Below, piece after piece: positions 18,871 to 28,527 of a stretch of 64,000 bases of DNA; position 1 is the first letter of the stretch; the number at the start of each line of letters is the position of its first letter. The position numbers and the translations under genes are program-made. This stretch comes from JAYFRL01 sp034925905 (GTDB lineage Bacteria > Bacillota > Clostridia > Lachnospirales > Anaerotignaceae). Location of the stretch: assembly GCA_034925905.1 (NCBI GenBank), contig JAYFRL010000019.1, forward strand, positions 1 to 64,000. The letters are read 5' to 3'. A model generated the notes under the pieces. It was not told the DNA's origin and did not search any database. It worked only from the letters and a program-made list of their open reading frames with translations.

Positions 18871-19629
18871 TTATAGGCTTTTTTCTTTAAGCTTTGCGTT
18901 TATTTCGCCAGCGGCTTTTAAAAGGTTCTTGGATATGCTTTTTACAGCTTCATCGTGCATCCTTGTTATAGGCCCTGAAACGCTTACCCCGCCTATTGGT
19001 TTCCCGCTAGAGTCAAATATGGGAGAGGCAACGCAGAAAAGCCCAAGCTCAAATTCTTCTCTATCATATGAAAGGTGGGTTTCCTTTATTTTGGGGAGTT
19101 CTTTTAATATAGATTCCTTGCTTGTAAGGGTATTTTTGGTAAATTGTTCATATTTTATTGAATCGAGTATTCCAAGTACCTCTTCTTCGGGCAAAAAAGC
19201 GAGGATTGATTTTCCAACGGCTGTGCAGTGTATAGGAAGATGCTGTCCTTCTTTTGTGCATATTCTCATTGAATGGGAGCTTTCCTGCTTTTTGATGTAT
19301 AATACATAATTCCCGTCTCTGATTACGAGATTAACAGTTTCCTGGGTATATTTTGCAAGCTCGTCAACATAAGGGCTGGCAATATGTTTAAGGTCAAAAT
19401 TAACCAAAAGACCAAGCTGAAAAACGGCGAATCCAAGATGGTATTTCCCCGTTTCTTCGTTTTGTTCCAAGAAATTATTTTGCTCAAGGGTTCTTATAAG
19501 TCCGAAAACGGTACTTTTATTTAAACTGAGCATTTTCCCTATTTCTGTTCCTCTCAATTCGGCGTGCTTTTCAAAGCATTTTAAAATATTTATTGCACGT
19601 TCAACCGATTGTATGTTTACTGTACCCAA
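18871..19629 (-). CDS. IclR family transcriptional regulator
   Basis: A 252-residue IclR regulator. The N-terminal winged helix-turn-helix (about residues 10-70) includes EIGKMLSLNKSTVFGLIRTL. The C-terminal effector domain has the usual PIGGVSVSGP segment near residue 225. IclR proteins bind small organic acids and control nearby catabolic genes. I chose TTG 19629 as the start because AAGGAG lies eight bases upstream; the longer frame has no such site. A second IclR gene, with the same STVFGL recognition-helix core, sits at 59832. The target may be the adjacent PanE-like gene, but that is only positional. Confidence 0.9.
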   Translation of the reverse strand: MGTVNIQSVERAINILKCFEKHAELRGTEIGKMLSLNKSTVFGLIRTLEQNNFLEQNEETGKYHLGFAVFQLGLLVNFDLKHIASPYVDELAKYTQETVNLVIRDGNYVLYIKKQESSHSMRICTKEGQHLPIHCTAVGKSILAFLPEEEVLGILDSIKYEQFTKNTLTSKESILKELPKIKETHLSYDREEFELGLFCVASPIFDSSGKPIGGVSVSGPITRMHDEAVKSISKNLLKAAGEINAKLKEKSL

Positions 19630-19659
19630 TTTTAAATCTCCTTCTTTAAGAATAAAAAC

Positions 19660-19688
19660 AGTATACCCCAAAAAATAAAAACAATCAA
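19660..19688 (-). promoter_or_regulatory. SigA-type promoter for the iclR gene
   Basis: On the minus strand TTGATT (19683-19688) and TATACT (19660-19665) are spaced by 17 bases. They lie about 30 bases ahead of the TTG start. Confidence 0.55.
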
Positions 19689-19872
19689 TAGTTGTACTAT
19701 AATATAGCAATATTTACAAGGCTTTATAGCACATCAGACATTAACCAAAGGGTTTAAATAAAAATTCCCAAATTATACATATAATGCTATAACTGCGACA
19801 ATTACGGAGAATAACGCTAAAAGGCAAGCTTTATTTTTTAAATTTTCATTAAAGCTGCCATATGTATTTTAG

Positions 19873-19900
19873 TTTACGACATTTTATGTTAAAATAATCT
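19873..19900 (+). promoter_or_regulatory. Promoter for the surface-polysaccharide locus
   Basis: TTTACG (19873-19878) and TAATCT (19895-19900) are spaced by 16 bases, about 30 bases before the ATG at 19929. Match to consensus is moderate. Confidence 0.45.
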
Positions 19901-19928
19901 ATACAAAAAAACGGAGGAGGATATAAAA

Positions 19929-20429
19929 ATGAATAAAATAAGCAAAAGCACAGGAGTGCTCTTAACCGGAATAATATGCTTGTCACTTTCAGTAGTTGGG
20001 GTTGCCTCGGGAGCGGAGCCTGGAGACGCTTCGGATCCTCTTGTTTCAAAAAGTTATGTTGATTCCAAAATAAGTGAAACTTTAAGCGGACTTTCTTCGT
20101 CTAACCTATCTGAAGACGAAATAGTAAATGAAGTGTTAAGCAAAGTAAATTCCGCTTCAGCTGCTCAATATGTGCCTGTAAGCGCTTCTGCCGGTTCTAT
20201 AGTAATAGGAGGAGAAGGCACTGAAATAATACTTAGAAGCGGAGCTGGCATCGGATATGTTATAGGTAGTGACGGAATGGTTGATGCGACAACAGGAGCC
20301 GATGTTAAGAACGGAACAGGAATAGAGAAAAACCATATGCTTATTGTTCCCAGAAATGACGGACGCGGTGTTAAGGTAACAAGCGATGCATGGTTTATAA
20401 TTAAAGGAACTTATAATATACTCAATTGA
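19929..20429 (+). CDS. Small secreted protein of unknown function
   Basis: A 166-residue protein with a clear Sec signal peptide (positive n-region, hydrophobic 10-27, likely cleavage after VASGA). The mature part starts with the pattern DPLVSKSYVDSKI, which I recall from other short clostridial secreted proteins. A low-complexity Ser/Asn-rich linker follows, then a beta-rich C-terminal region with SIVIGGEGTEIILRSG. No enzyme motif is visible. ATG follows GGAGGAGG. It ends 25 bases before the NAGPA-type gene start, so the two are almost certainly co-expressed and may act together at the cell surface. Confidence 0.85.
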   Translation: MNKISKSTGVLLTGIICLSLSVVGVASGAEPGDASDPLVSKSYVDSKISETLSGLSSSNLSEDEIVNEVLSKVNSASAAQYVPVSASAGSIVIGGEGTEIILRSGAGIGYVIGSDGMVDATTGADVKNGTGIEKNHMLIVPRNDGRGVKVTSDAWFIIKGTYNILN

Positions 20430-20454
20430 TGTGTTAAAACCTAGGAGTGGTAAA

Positions 20455-23229
20455 ATGACAAAATGTTTTAAATATAAAAAAACACTTGCTGCGGCTTTAG
20501 TTTTTGCCATGGCATTAGGCAGCGTTCCTGCATATGGTGCAACAAAGCTTTATGAACAAAAAGAAAGCGAGATAATAACAAAGGGAGTTACATATGAATA
20601 TAACCACAGGTTAACCGACAGCGGCTGGCAAAACATATATGCCCTTAAAGTAGACCCTTCAGCTGATAACATTAAAATTGCCCCGGTTGAATCTTCAAAG
20701 GAAGTAGGTTTAAAAGAGACGGTTTTAAACCTGCTGAAAGGAACGGGAGAAGATGCGATTGCCGGAGTTAACGGAGACTTTTTCGGTCTTTCAGGCAACT
20801 ATTCAGCGTCTTTCGGTCTTGTTGTAGACGAGGGAGAGCTTGTTTCTGCCGGAACCGATAAAAATATAGATTCCAATGATTATGCCACGTTTTTTATGGA
20901 TTCCGCAGGCAATCCATTTATAAATTTCTTTAAATTTACCGCGGATTTTTATTGCGGGACAGGTTATCTTGAGCTTGCTTCAGTTAATAAAGTTACGGAA
21001 ATGAAATATCCTATGTGTATCACATACCCAACCTTTTCAGATACAGCAGCGCTTGACAAGCGTTTTACAGGTCTTGTTAAAATAGTTGTTGAAGATGAAT
21101 TGATATCTTATATTTCAAATGAGGGAGAAACTGTATCTGTACCGGAGGACGGGTATGTTGTAGTTTTAAACAGCCAAAAAGCGACGGATTTTTTGCCATA
21201 TGCAGAGCTTGGCAAAGCAGCAAGCCTTGTTTTAAACGGAAGCTATGATTTAACTAATATTGAAACGGCCATAAGCGGGGGAGGCACAATTCTTGTTGAC
21301 GGCGTTGAGCCTTCTTACCCGGGAACAGTTGTTTCAGGCCGCCAACCAAGGACAGCAATAGGCGTAACTAAAGATAATCAGATAATACTTATGGTTGTGG
21401 ACGGAAGAGGCGAAAGCATAGGAGCAACCCAAAGTGAAATGGCAGCTCTTATGAAGGAATATGGAGCCGTTAATGCAATGCATCTTGATGGAGGCGGGTC
21501 TTCCACAATAACTGCCAAAACCATAGATGATGAAAGTTTAGAGGTTAAAAACATTGTCTCAGACGGAGCGGAGCGAAAGGTTATAAGCTCTCTTGGGATT
21601 TTTAATACATCTACATTTAAAAAACTTAGCCAAATAAGGCTTCTCCCCGAAGCCACAAGGGTTTTCACGGGAGAAAAAGTTTCTTTAGACCTTAAGGGCT
21701 ATGACGAATATTATAATAAAATAACCATACTCCCCGGGCAGGCAAGCTTTAGCTCGTCAGATTCAAAAGGGGTATTTTCAAACAATATCTATATACCGAA
21801 TGCAGCGGGCAAGGTTACTTTAACCGCTACATATGGCAAATACACTTCATCTGAAGATATAAATGTTATGCAGCTTGTGGCAGTTGAACCTGAAAAGGAT
21901 ACTCTCTACCTTTCGGTTGGCGAATCCGAAACGATAAGCTTAAACGGAATAAGCAGTGAAGGATATAGGGCAAAGCTTTCAAAAATCCCGATATATGAAA
22001 TATCAGACTCAAACCTCGGAAGCTTAAACGGTAATATTTTCACAGCGCTTAAAGAAGGCTCGGGTTATATAAAATGTACTGTGGACAGCAAGGTTTGCTA
22101 TGTTAAGTTTACAATTGGAGGAACAAAATCAGAGATTGCAAATTTTGCAAATATTTCGGATGTAAGTTTTTCAAGCTATCCTTCTAATGTTACAGGAAGC
22201 ATTGAAAAAGATTCAGAAGGCATAACCCTTAAATATAACACATTTACTTCAGAACAAACCCAGGCGGCATATGTGAATTTCAACAGTCTTTCACTAGGCA
22301 ATCCATTTTCGGTTGCTATAGGTGTTACGGGGAATGCTTCGGGGCATTGGATAAGGGGTAAAATAAAAGATTCTTTAGGCAGGGAATATATCCTTGATTT
22401 CACAAGGAATATGGATTTTAGCAACTATAAAGAGCTTACGGCTGAAATTCCTTCAGAAGTTTCATACCCTATAACCCTTCAAACATTATATGTTGCAGCT
22501 GTGGGGAACCAGAGCACAAGCCAATATTCCATAAAACTTAAAAATATATCAGGAATTATACCTTATGCAACACCTTCTGTTCCTGCGGCAGATGCGCTTG
22601 TGGATTCAATGCAGGTTGATTTAAGCAAGGTTAGCGGAGGGAGCCTTATTTCAATCGCAGGCACGGTTAAAAGCGAGGCTGCAAAAGAAAAAGATAACTA
22701 CACGAGTGCCAGAGCCGCTGTAAACAATATGCTTCAAAAGGGAACAGACCTTATGATATATGCTGGGGCAAGCGATATTTCGGCTGCATCCTCCGTAGAC
22801 ACAATAAAATACAGCGAGGGTTTTGCTTCTTATGATAAGGATAATGTTACGTTTATAACGCTTTCTGCATCAAAAGGAACATTAAGGCTTACAAATGCTT
22901 CACAGTGGCTTTATTTTAAAAATGCCGCCCTTGAATCAAACGATAAAAACATTGTATTTTTGATGGATAAAACCCCGGCCCATTTTTCAGATGCTTCAGA
23001 AATGGAGCTTTTCAGAAGTGCTTTAGGCAGTATAGTTGATTCCGGCAAAAATGTTTTCGTTGTTTCTTCAAGCGGGACATCCTTTTGGAACACAATAAAA
23101 GACGGCGTAAGATATATAAACCTTCCATCGCTTTGGAATGCGGACGGTTCGCTTAATACGAATTTTAGAATATTGGATTTCAAAGCAACCGAAGATAAGC
23201 TTTATTACGAAGTTAAAGGCTTATCTTGA
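20455..23229 (+). CDS. Secreted phosphodiester glycosidase (NAGPA-domain) protein
   Basis: A 924-residue exported protein with a signal peptide (about residues 1-30, ending VPAYGA). Residues about 80-390 match the NAGPA/DUF2233 domain (PF09992): the QPRTAIGV, VVDGRGESIGATQ and MHLDGGGSS segments are its conserved core. This family removes GlcNAc from phosphodiester-linked glycans. After it comes a region with bacterial Ig-like features (about 395-560) and a C-terminal domain whose VFLMDKTP and VVSSSG strands recall a degenerate phosphoesterase. The ATG at 20455 follows TAGGAGTGG; the GTG at 20431 lacks a site. Its substrate may be the polymer built by the following genes. Confidence 0.85.
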   Translation: MTKCFKYKKTLAAALVFAMALGSVPAYGATKLYEQKESEIITKGVTYEYNHRLTDSGWQNIYALKVDPSADNIKIAPVESSKEVGLKETVLNLLKGTGEDAIAGVNGDFFGLSGNYSASFGLVVDEGELVSAGTDKNIDSNDYATFFMDSAGNPFINFFKFTADFYCGTGYLELASVNKVTEMKYPMCITYPTFSDTAALDKRFTGLVKIVVEDELISYISNEGETVSVPEDGYVVVLNSQKATDFLPYAELGKAASLVLNGSYDLTNIETAISGGGTILVDGVEPSYPGTVVSGRQPRTAIGVTKDNQIILMVVDGRGESIGATQSEMAALMKEYGAVNAMHLDGGGSSTITAKTIDDESLEVKNIVSDGAERKVISSLGIFNTSTFKKLSQIRLLPEATRVFTGEKVSLDLKGYDEYYNKITILPGQASFSSSDSKGVFSNNIYIPNAAGKVTLTATYGKYTSSEDINVMQLVAVEPEKDTLYLSVGESETISLNGISSEGYRAKLSKIPIYEISDSNLGSLNGNIFTALKEGSGYIKCTVDSKVCYVKFTIGGTKSEIANFANISDVSFSSYPSNVTGSIEKDSEGITLKYNTFTSEQTQAAYVNFNSLSLGNPFSVAIGVTGNASGHWIRGKIKDSLGREYILDFTRNMDFSNYKELTAEIPSEVSYPITLQTLYVAAVGNQSTSQYSIKLKNISGIIPYATPSVPAADALVDSMQVDLSKVSGGSLISIAGTVKSEAAKEKDNYTSARAAVNNMLQKGTDLMIYAGASDISAASSVDTIKYSEGFASYDKDNVTFITLSASKGTLRLTNASQWLYFKNAALESNDKNIVFLMDKTPAHFSDASEMELFRSALGSIVDSGKNVFVVSSSGTSFWNTIKDGVRYINLPSLWNADGSLNTNFRILDFKATEDKLYYEVKGLS

Positions 23230-23242
23230 GAGTATGACAAAT

Positions 23243-23281
23243 AAAAATATCCGCCAAAAATTTATTTTGGCGGATATTTTT
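23243..23281. terminator. Terminator after the phosphodiester glycosidase gene
   Basis: A perfect 17-bp stem (23243-23259 with 23265-23281) with an ATTTA loop and A5/T5 flanks. Confidence 0.92.
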
Positions 23282-23407
23282 AATTATGTTTAAAGAAAGC
23301 ATAAATAGTTTGTATTATGCAAAAATATGAGTTAATATATTAAATGACACTGAGCATTAATTTGCTTAAATGGTTATTTATGGAATCCCTTTAATAAGAG
23401 GTTTTAT

Positions 23408-24973
23408 ATGTCTGAGAGCTTGAAAAGCACAGCAAAAATTATAAGCTATATGATGGCTATAATGGTAATAGGCAAAATTTTAGGCCTTGTGAGGGAGCAG
23501 TTTTTTGCAGGGATATTTGGCATTACCATGGAAGCAAACGCATTTACTACGGCAAGCAGTATGCCCCGCAACTTTTTTGATGCTGTTTTTGCTTCCGCCA
23601 TATCTTCAAGCTTCATACCCGTGTTTAATGAATATCTCGAAAAAAAAGGCAAAAAAGAAGCCTATTCCCTTGCAAATACGTTTATAACGGCGGTTTTTAT
23701 TTTTACTATGCTTATAACTACTTTGGGGATTATTTTTGCCCCGCATTTAACGGCTTTTTTTGCGGATGGATATGATGAGGCAACCGCAAAGCTTTGTTCA
23801 AATCTTCTTATTGTGCTTTTCCCGACCGTTGTGTTAACGGGTATTGCTTATTCTTTTGTCGGCATACTCCAATCCTTGGATGAATTCAGCATACCTGCTG
23901 CTTTAAGCATAGTTTCAAACGGCATTATAATTTTGTATTTTATATTTTTCAGCAACCGTTTCGGAATATACGGTCTTGCGGTTGCTTTTCTAATAGGCTG
24001 GACAATGCAGATTGTAATCCAGATCCCATCTCTTTTTAAAAAAGGCTACTTTTTCAGACCTGATTTTTCTTTCAAGAGTGAAGGTATGAAAAAAATAATT
24101 TTTCTTATGCTGCCTGTTATGGTTAGCACATGGGTTCAGCCTATAAATATTTTTATAAATCAAAAGTTTGCTTCCAGGCTCTTTGAAGGTTCAGGTGTAA
24201 CTGCAATAAATTATGCGAACACTATTTATACAATAACTGTTGGAGTTTTTGTGCTTTCGGTTGCAAATGTTATTTTTCCAAGGCTTTCAAGGCTTGCGAC
24301 AAATGAAGAAAGCGGAGCTTATGTTAAAACCATAGGCCAAACCCTTAAATCCACAATGTATCTTTTAATTCCCATGACGGCAGGTTTAATTTCGCTTAGC
24401 ACTCCTTTGATAAGGCTTGTTTATGAAAGAAACAGCTTCACGCCTTTTGCAACTGAAATAACTTCAAAGGCGCTTGTTTTTCTTTCAATAGGTATGCTTG
24501 GCTTTGGCTTCCAGACAATATTAAACAGGGCCTATTACTCTATGCAGAACGGGAAAATTCCTATGCTTTCAGGAGCAATAGCAATAGCCACAAACGCTAT
24601 TTTGTGCGTTTTGCTTATAGATAAATTTGATATAGCAGGGCTGGCCATGGCATCTTCCGCTGCGGCTGTGGTTTCTGCAGTTGCACTTATAATTCCTCTC
24701 CAGAAAAAAATAGGCGGCATACTGACAAAAAGCTTTTTTATAGCTTTTTTTAAAATGGTTGCTTCAGCAGCTGTTATGTTCGGCGCTGTAAGCTTTTTAA
24801 GGGATATAATGCTTGAAAATCTTTCAAGGAATCTCATTTCGCAGCTTATAACTGTTTTTGCACCAACGGCAGCCGGGGTTTTAATATACTTTGGTTTAAC
24901 ATATGCTTTTGGAATTGAAGAGCCTAAACTCTTTGGAAAATATATTTTAAAAATACTTAAGAAAAATAATTAA
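23408..24973 (+). CDS. murJ: MurJ/MviN-type lipid flippase
   Basis: A 521-residue polytopic protein of the MurJ (MviN) family in the MOP superfamily, with about 14 predicted helices. The N-terminal GKILGLVREQFFAGIFG segment and the SSFIPVFNEY segment are diagnostic. MurJ flips lipid II across the membrane; related flippases move other undecaprenyl-linked glycans. Because the gene opens a polysaccharide cluster, it may serve that polymer rather than peptidoglycan. ATG 23408 follows AAGAGG. The next gene starts 11 bases after the stop. Confidence 0.92.
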   Translation: MSESLKSTAKIISYMMAIMVIGKILGLVREQFFAGIFGITMEANAFTTASSMPRNFFDAVFASAISSSFIPVFNEYLEKKGKKEAYSLANTFITAVFIFTMLITTLGIIFAPHLTAFFADGYDEATAKLCSNLLIVLFPTVVLTGIAYSFVGILQSLDEFSIPAALSIVSNGIIILYFIFFSNRFGIYGLAVAFLIGWTMQIVIQIPSLFKKGYFFRPDFSFKSEGMKKIIFLMLPVMVSTWVQPINIFINQKFASRLFEGSGVTAINYANTIYTITVGVFVLSVANVIFPRLSRLATNEESGAYVKTIGQTLKSTMYLLIPMTAGLISLSTPLIRLVYERNSFTPFATEITSKALVFLSIGMLGFGFQTILNRAYYSMQNGKIPMLSGAIAIATNAILCVLLIDKFDIAGLAMASSAAAVVSAVALIIPLQKKIGGILTKSFFIAFFKMVASAAVMFGAVSFLRDIMLENLSRNLISQLITVFAPTAAGVLIYFGLTYAFGIEEPKLFGKYILKILKKNN

Positions 24974-24984
24974 AAGGTGATAGT

Positions 24985-26400
24985 ATGTTTTCAGACAGTG
25001 CGGTAGTTAGTTTTTTTTCATATATAAACCGGTACTTTAAACAACAATTTGAAAAAAGCCGGCTTATAAGGGTGTTTTTAAAAGACAATCAAGATATAAA
25101 TGTTTGGGAAGGCAGCATATTTCATAAGATGTATGAAGCATTGCTTTCTTTAATGACAAAACTTTTTAAAATCCTTGGATTAACCAAAACATTCGATGGA
25201 AGTATGTTTGCAAAACCTGTTTTATGGTGTGTTATGACGGCATTTTTTGCACCTATACTTCCGACAATGCTTGTGTTGGCTCTTGCCGCTTTGGGCTATA
25301 TTTCACTTATGGTTGCTGTGTTTACAGGCAAGATTAAGCTTAAATACATGGCTTTGAATAAATATATATTCATATATGCCGGAATATATATTTTTTCAAC
25401 CTTTGCATCTGTTGCTTCTAAAGGCAGCTTTTATGGCGGTTTGCTCACGGTGTTTTTCATACTGTTTTTTGTAGTTGTTGTCAACTCGGTTGAAACAAAA
25501 AGAGGGCTTTATGCTCTTATAATACTTTTTGTTGTTTCAGGGCTTTTTGTTTCGTTTTACGGTATGTATCAATATATGTTCCCAGATAAATTCAGCGGGC
25601 TTTGGCATGATGTTGATATGTTTGAATCAATACGCTTTAGGGTATATTCGACGCTTGGGAACCCGAATGTTTTTGGTGAATATCTTCTTTTAGTCATACC
25701 TTTTGCGGCAGGGCTTGTTTTAACCCGCAAAAAGTATATCGAAAAGCTCTTTTTTTTAGGTACTCTTGGAGTTATGATGCTTTGCCTGGTGCTTACTTAT
25801 TCAAGGGGCTGCTATATAGGAGTTCTTATTTCGGCAGCTGTGTTTTTGGTGCTTTTGGACAGGCGTTTTATAATACTGGGGCTTTTGGGACTGTTAGCCT
25901 TGCCTTTTGTACTTCCCGAAGCGATAATAAACCGTTTTCTAAGCATAGGCAATATGTCTGATTCTTCGACAAGCTATAGGGTTTATATCTGGATGGGAAC
26001 CATATCTATGCTTAAGGACTATTGGTTTTCCGGTATAGGCCCGGGTGAAGCCGCCTTTAATAAGGTTTACCCTGTTTATGCGTATAACAGCATAAGTGCG
26101 CCTCATGCGCATAATCTTTATCTTCAGATAATATGTGATGCAGGGATATGTGGCATAGCGGTATTTGCAGCCATAATATACCAATATTATAAAAGAATAT
26201 CTATTTCCCTTTCAGGTCAAATGGAAAAGGGAAGAAGAATATTAATGATAGCTGCCGTTTCAGGGGTAAGCGGATTTTTAGTTCAAAGTCTTTTTGATTA
26301 TACTTTTTATAATTACAGGGTTACGCTTACGTTTTGGATAGTGCTTGCTATAAGCATTCTTTTAGCTGATGACTCGTTAAAAGGCGGTGACATTTCTTGA
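24985..26400 (+). CDS. O-antigen ligase family membrane protein
   Basis: A 471-residue protein with about 10-12 membrane helices and a Wzy_C/O-antigen ligase-like region (PF04932) at about 200-400. Conserved points are RFRVYSTLGNPNVFGEYL, the LTYSRGCYIG segment and the large loop ending APHAHNLYLQ. Such enzymes polymerise or attach undecaprenyl-linked glycans on the outer face. In a Gram-positive cell the likely role is polymerising or anchoring a wall polysaccharide. The first 60 residues look soluble and amphipathic. ATG follows AAAAGGTGA. The stop overlaps the next gene's TTG start by four bases. Confidence 0.85.
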   Translation: MFSDSAVVSFFSYINRYFKQQFEKSRLIRVFLKDNQDINVWEGSIFHKMYEALLSLMTKLFKILGLTKTFDGSMFAKPVLWCVMTAFFAPILPTMLVLALAALGYISLMVAVFTGKIKLKYMALNKYIFIYAGIYIFSTFASVASKGSFYGGLLTVFFILFFVVVVNSVETKRGLYALIILFVVSGLFVSFYGMYQYMFPDKFSGLWHDVDMFESIRFRVYSTLGNPNVFGEYLLLVIPFAAGLVLTRKKYIEKLFFLGTLGVMMLCLVLTYSRGCYIGVLISAAVFLVLLDRRFIILGLLGLLALPFVLPEAIINRFLSIGNMSDSSTSYRVYIWMGTISMLKDYWFSGIGPGEAAFNKVYPVYAYNSISAPHAHNLYLQIICDAGICGIAVFAAIIYQYYKRISISLSGQMEKGRRILMIAAVSGVSGFLVQSLFDYTFYNYRVTLTFWIVLAISILLADDSLKGGDIS

Positions 26401-27518
26401 TAAGGGTTTTAAATATAATAAGTGACAGTAACATAGGAGGAGCCGGGCGCTGCCTTATAAACTATATAAAATATTCTGACAATAAAAATTTTGACATTTC
26501 GGTTGTAGTCCCAAAGGGAAGCTGCCTTAAAGAAGAAATAAGGGCACTTGGCGGACGTGTTATAGAAGCGGATATAGCTCCTGACAAATCTTTTGATATA
26601 GATTCGGTTTCAAAGCTTAAGAAAATAATAAAAGCTGAAAATCCTGATATAGTGCATACCCACGGAGCCCTTTCAGGGCGTATTGCGGCAAAGCTTTGCG
26701 GCAAGAAAATAGTATATACAAGGCATTCGGTTTTCCCCGTAAGCCCTAAGATAAAAAAGGGTATAGGGCGTTATTTAAATAAAACCATAAACGAATATTT
26801 TTCAAACGATATAATAGCAGTTGCGGAAGCGGCAAAAGAAAACCTTACGGAAGGCGGAATAAATCCCGGCAAGATAAAAGTCATATTAAACGGCGTTGAA
26901 AAGGTTGAAAAGTCCTGCAATGAAGAATGTGCCGCTATTAAAGAAAAATATGGAATAAAAGATGAATTTGTTATAGGCATAATGGCAAGGATAGAAGAAA
27001 TAAAAGGACACATAAACCTGCTTGAAGCAGCAAAAATCCTTGTAGACGAGGGTAGAAAAATAAAAGTACTTATTATTGGCGAAGGCTCGTTTGAGGAAAA
27101 GGTTAGGCAAAAGGCAAAAGAGCTTGGAATTGATGATGTTGTTATTTTTACAGGGTTTATTCCAAATGTGAAATGCATACTCAGCATAATTGATGTTCAG
27201 GCAAACGCTTCATTTGGAACCGAAGCAACCAGCCTTGCTCTTCTTGAGGGCATGAGCATGGGTATACCCGCTGTTGTAAGCAACTATGGCGGCAACCCGC
27301 AGGTTATAACAAACGGCGAAAACGGATATGTATTTAAGCTTAAAGATAGCGTGGATATGGCAAAGCATATAGCTATTCTTATGGATAACAAAGAAAAGCT
27401 TGAATATATGCGTGAAAAATCGGCAGAAATTTTTGAGAAAAAATTCAGAGCCGATATATATGCAAGAAATATCGAAAAAGTATATAAAGACCTTATGACG
27501 TCTGAGAGGTGTATATAA
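26397..27518 (+). CDS. Glycosyltransferase family 4 protein
   Basis: A 373-residue GT-B fold transferase. The N-terminal SNIGGAGRCLINY glycine-rich loop and the DIVHTHGALSG motif mark the acceptor half. The C-terminal half has FVIGIMARIEEIKGH and the E-x7-E motif (EATSLALLEGM) that binds the nucleotide sugar. GT4 enzymes are mostly retaining transferases that use UDP- or GDP-sugars; the specific sugar cannot be read here. The start is a TTG within the TTGA overlap, so it is coupled to the ligase gene. The stop overlaps the ATG of the next gene by one base. Confidence 0.9.
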   Translation: MIRVLNIISDSNIGGAGRCLINYIKYSDNKNFDISVVVPKGSCLKEEIRALGGRVIEADIAPDKSFDIDSVSKLKKIIKAENPDIVHTHGALSGRIAAKLCGKKIVYTRHSVFPVSPKIKKGIGRYLNKTINEYFSNDIIAVAEAAKENLTEGGINPGKIKVILNGVEKVEKSCNEECAAIKEKYGIKDEFVIGIMARIEEIKGHINLLEAAKILVDEGRKIKVLIIGEGSFEEKVRQKAKELGIDDVVIFTGFIPNVKCILSIIDVQANASFGTEATSLALLEGMSMGIPAVVSNYGGNPQVITNGENGYVFKLKDSVDMAKHIAILMDNKEKLEYMREKSAEIFEKKFRADIYARNIEKVYKDLMTSERCI

Positions 27519-27991
27519 TGACTGCAAATAAAAAGTTTTTTGGATTGTTTAATCTGTTTGATATAGTAATAGTCGCAATTGTTTTGGTTTTGGCTTTTGG
27601 TGCCTATTTTTTCATGCACAAGGAAACGATTGTTGAAACAAAAAAACTTACCTATATGGTTGAGCTTAACGACCTTCCGGCGGGCTTTTCCGAAAACATA
27701 CACATAGGAGATAAAGTTACGGATAATGTCAAAAATTATAATATGGGTACAGTTACAGACTTTAAAGCAGAAGCATATAAAAAGCTTACTGAGGACTATG
27801 AAACCGGGAAAATGGCAGACAGCATTGTACCAGACAGGGAAAGCGTAATCCTCACAATAGAAGCCAATGTAACGGAAAGTGAAAGCGATTTTAGAGTGGA
27901 TGGCAATTTTCTTGTTAAAGCGGGACTTGTAGCAAACGTTAAAGGTCCGGGATATGCAGGAAGCGGTTTTATAATTAATATTAAAAGATAG
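27518..27991 (+). CDS. DUF4330-type single-pass membrane protein (copy 1)
   Basis: A 157-residue protein. Residues about 12-30 form one membrane helix preceded by the typical FGLFNLFDIVIV motif, and an outward-facing beta-rich domain of about 120 residues follows. This matches what I recall of DUF4330 proteins, which accompany surface-polysaccharide genes in Clostridia and have no known function. The ATG at 27518 shares its A with the previous stop and follows GAGAGGTG. A paralogue with the same layout follows at 28003. Confidence 0.8.
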   Translation: MTANKKFFGLFNLFDIVIVAIVLVLAFGAYFFMHKETIVETKKLTYMVELNDLPAGFSENIHIGDKVTDNVKNYNMGTVTDFKAEAYKKLTEDYETGKMADSIVPDRESVILTIEANVTESESDFRVDGNFLVKAGLVANVKGPGYAGSGFIINIKR

Positions 27992-28002
27992 GAGGTCCGA
28001 GG

Positions 28003-28494
28003 ATGAAAATTTTAAACGAAAAAGGCAAGCTTTTTGGAATTATAAATGTTCTGGATTTTGCAGTAATAATTTTTGTTATTCTTTTGGTTCTTGGAGCCTA
28101 TTATAAATTTGGTGTTTTGGGTAAGGCGGGTCAAAGTGCTTCCATGGAGCCTATTTCTTATACAGTTGAAATAAAAGAGGTAAGAGCTTATACAAAAGAT
28201 AATATAATAGAAGGGGATAAGTTTTTTGATAAAACATCCGGCAATTGCATAGGGACGGTATCGGATATCCAGTATTCCAATTCTTATAAAAGCTGCCCGC
28301 TTTTGGATGGGAGTCTTGTTTCAGGTGAGGTCGAAAACCGCTTTGATGTTGTTGTTACAATTGAAGCGGAAGGAACAACGGATATTGAAGGCAGAAGCTA
28401 TGTGAATAGGACATATGAACTTATAAAAGGCTCAACGAAGAAATTTACAACAAAGTATGTTGAATTTGAAGGCTCTGTTAAGGATATATTATAA
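28003..28494 (+). CDS. DUF4330-type single-pass membrane protein (copy 2)
   Basis: A 163-residue paralogue of the preceding gene. It has the same FGIINVLDFAVI motif running into a single helix (about 15-33) and an extracytoplasmic domain. Shared positions include the YTVEI/YMVEL strand and the I-x-G-D-K (or G-D-K-F) turn, followed by a GTV strand. The two have diverged well beyond a recent duplication, which suggests distinct roles, perhaps as a heteromeric scaffold for the glycosyltransferases. ATG follows TAGGAGGT, 11 bases after copy 1. Confidence 0.8.
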   Translation: MKILNEKGKLFGIINVLDFAVIIFVILLVLGAYYKFGVLGKAGQSASMEPISYTVEIKEVRAYTKDNIIEGDKFFDKTSGNCIGTVSDIQYSNSYKSCPLLDGSLVSGEVENRFDVVVTIEAEGTTDIEGRSYVNRTYELIKGSTKKFTTKYVEFEGSVKDIL

Positions 28495-28527
28495 TTTATA
28501 GTACATTAGAAATTTTAGGGGTATCAC

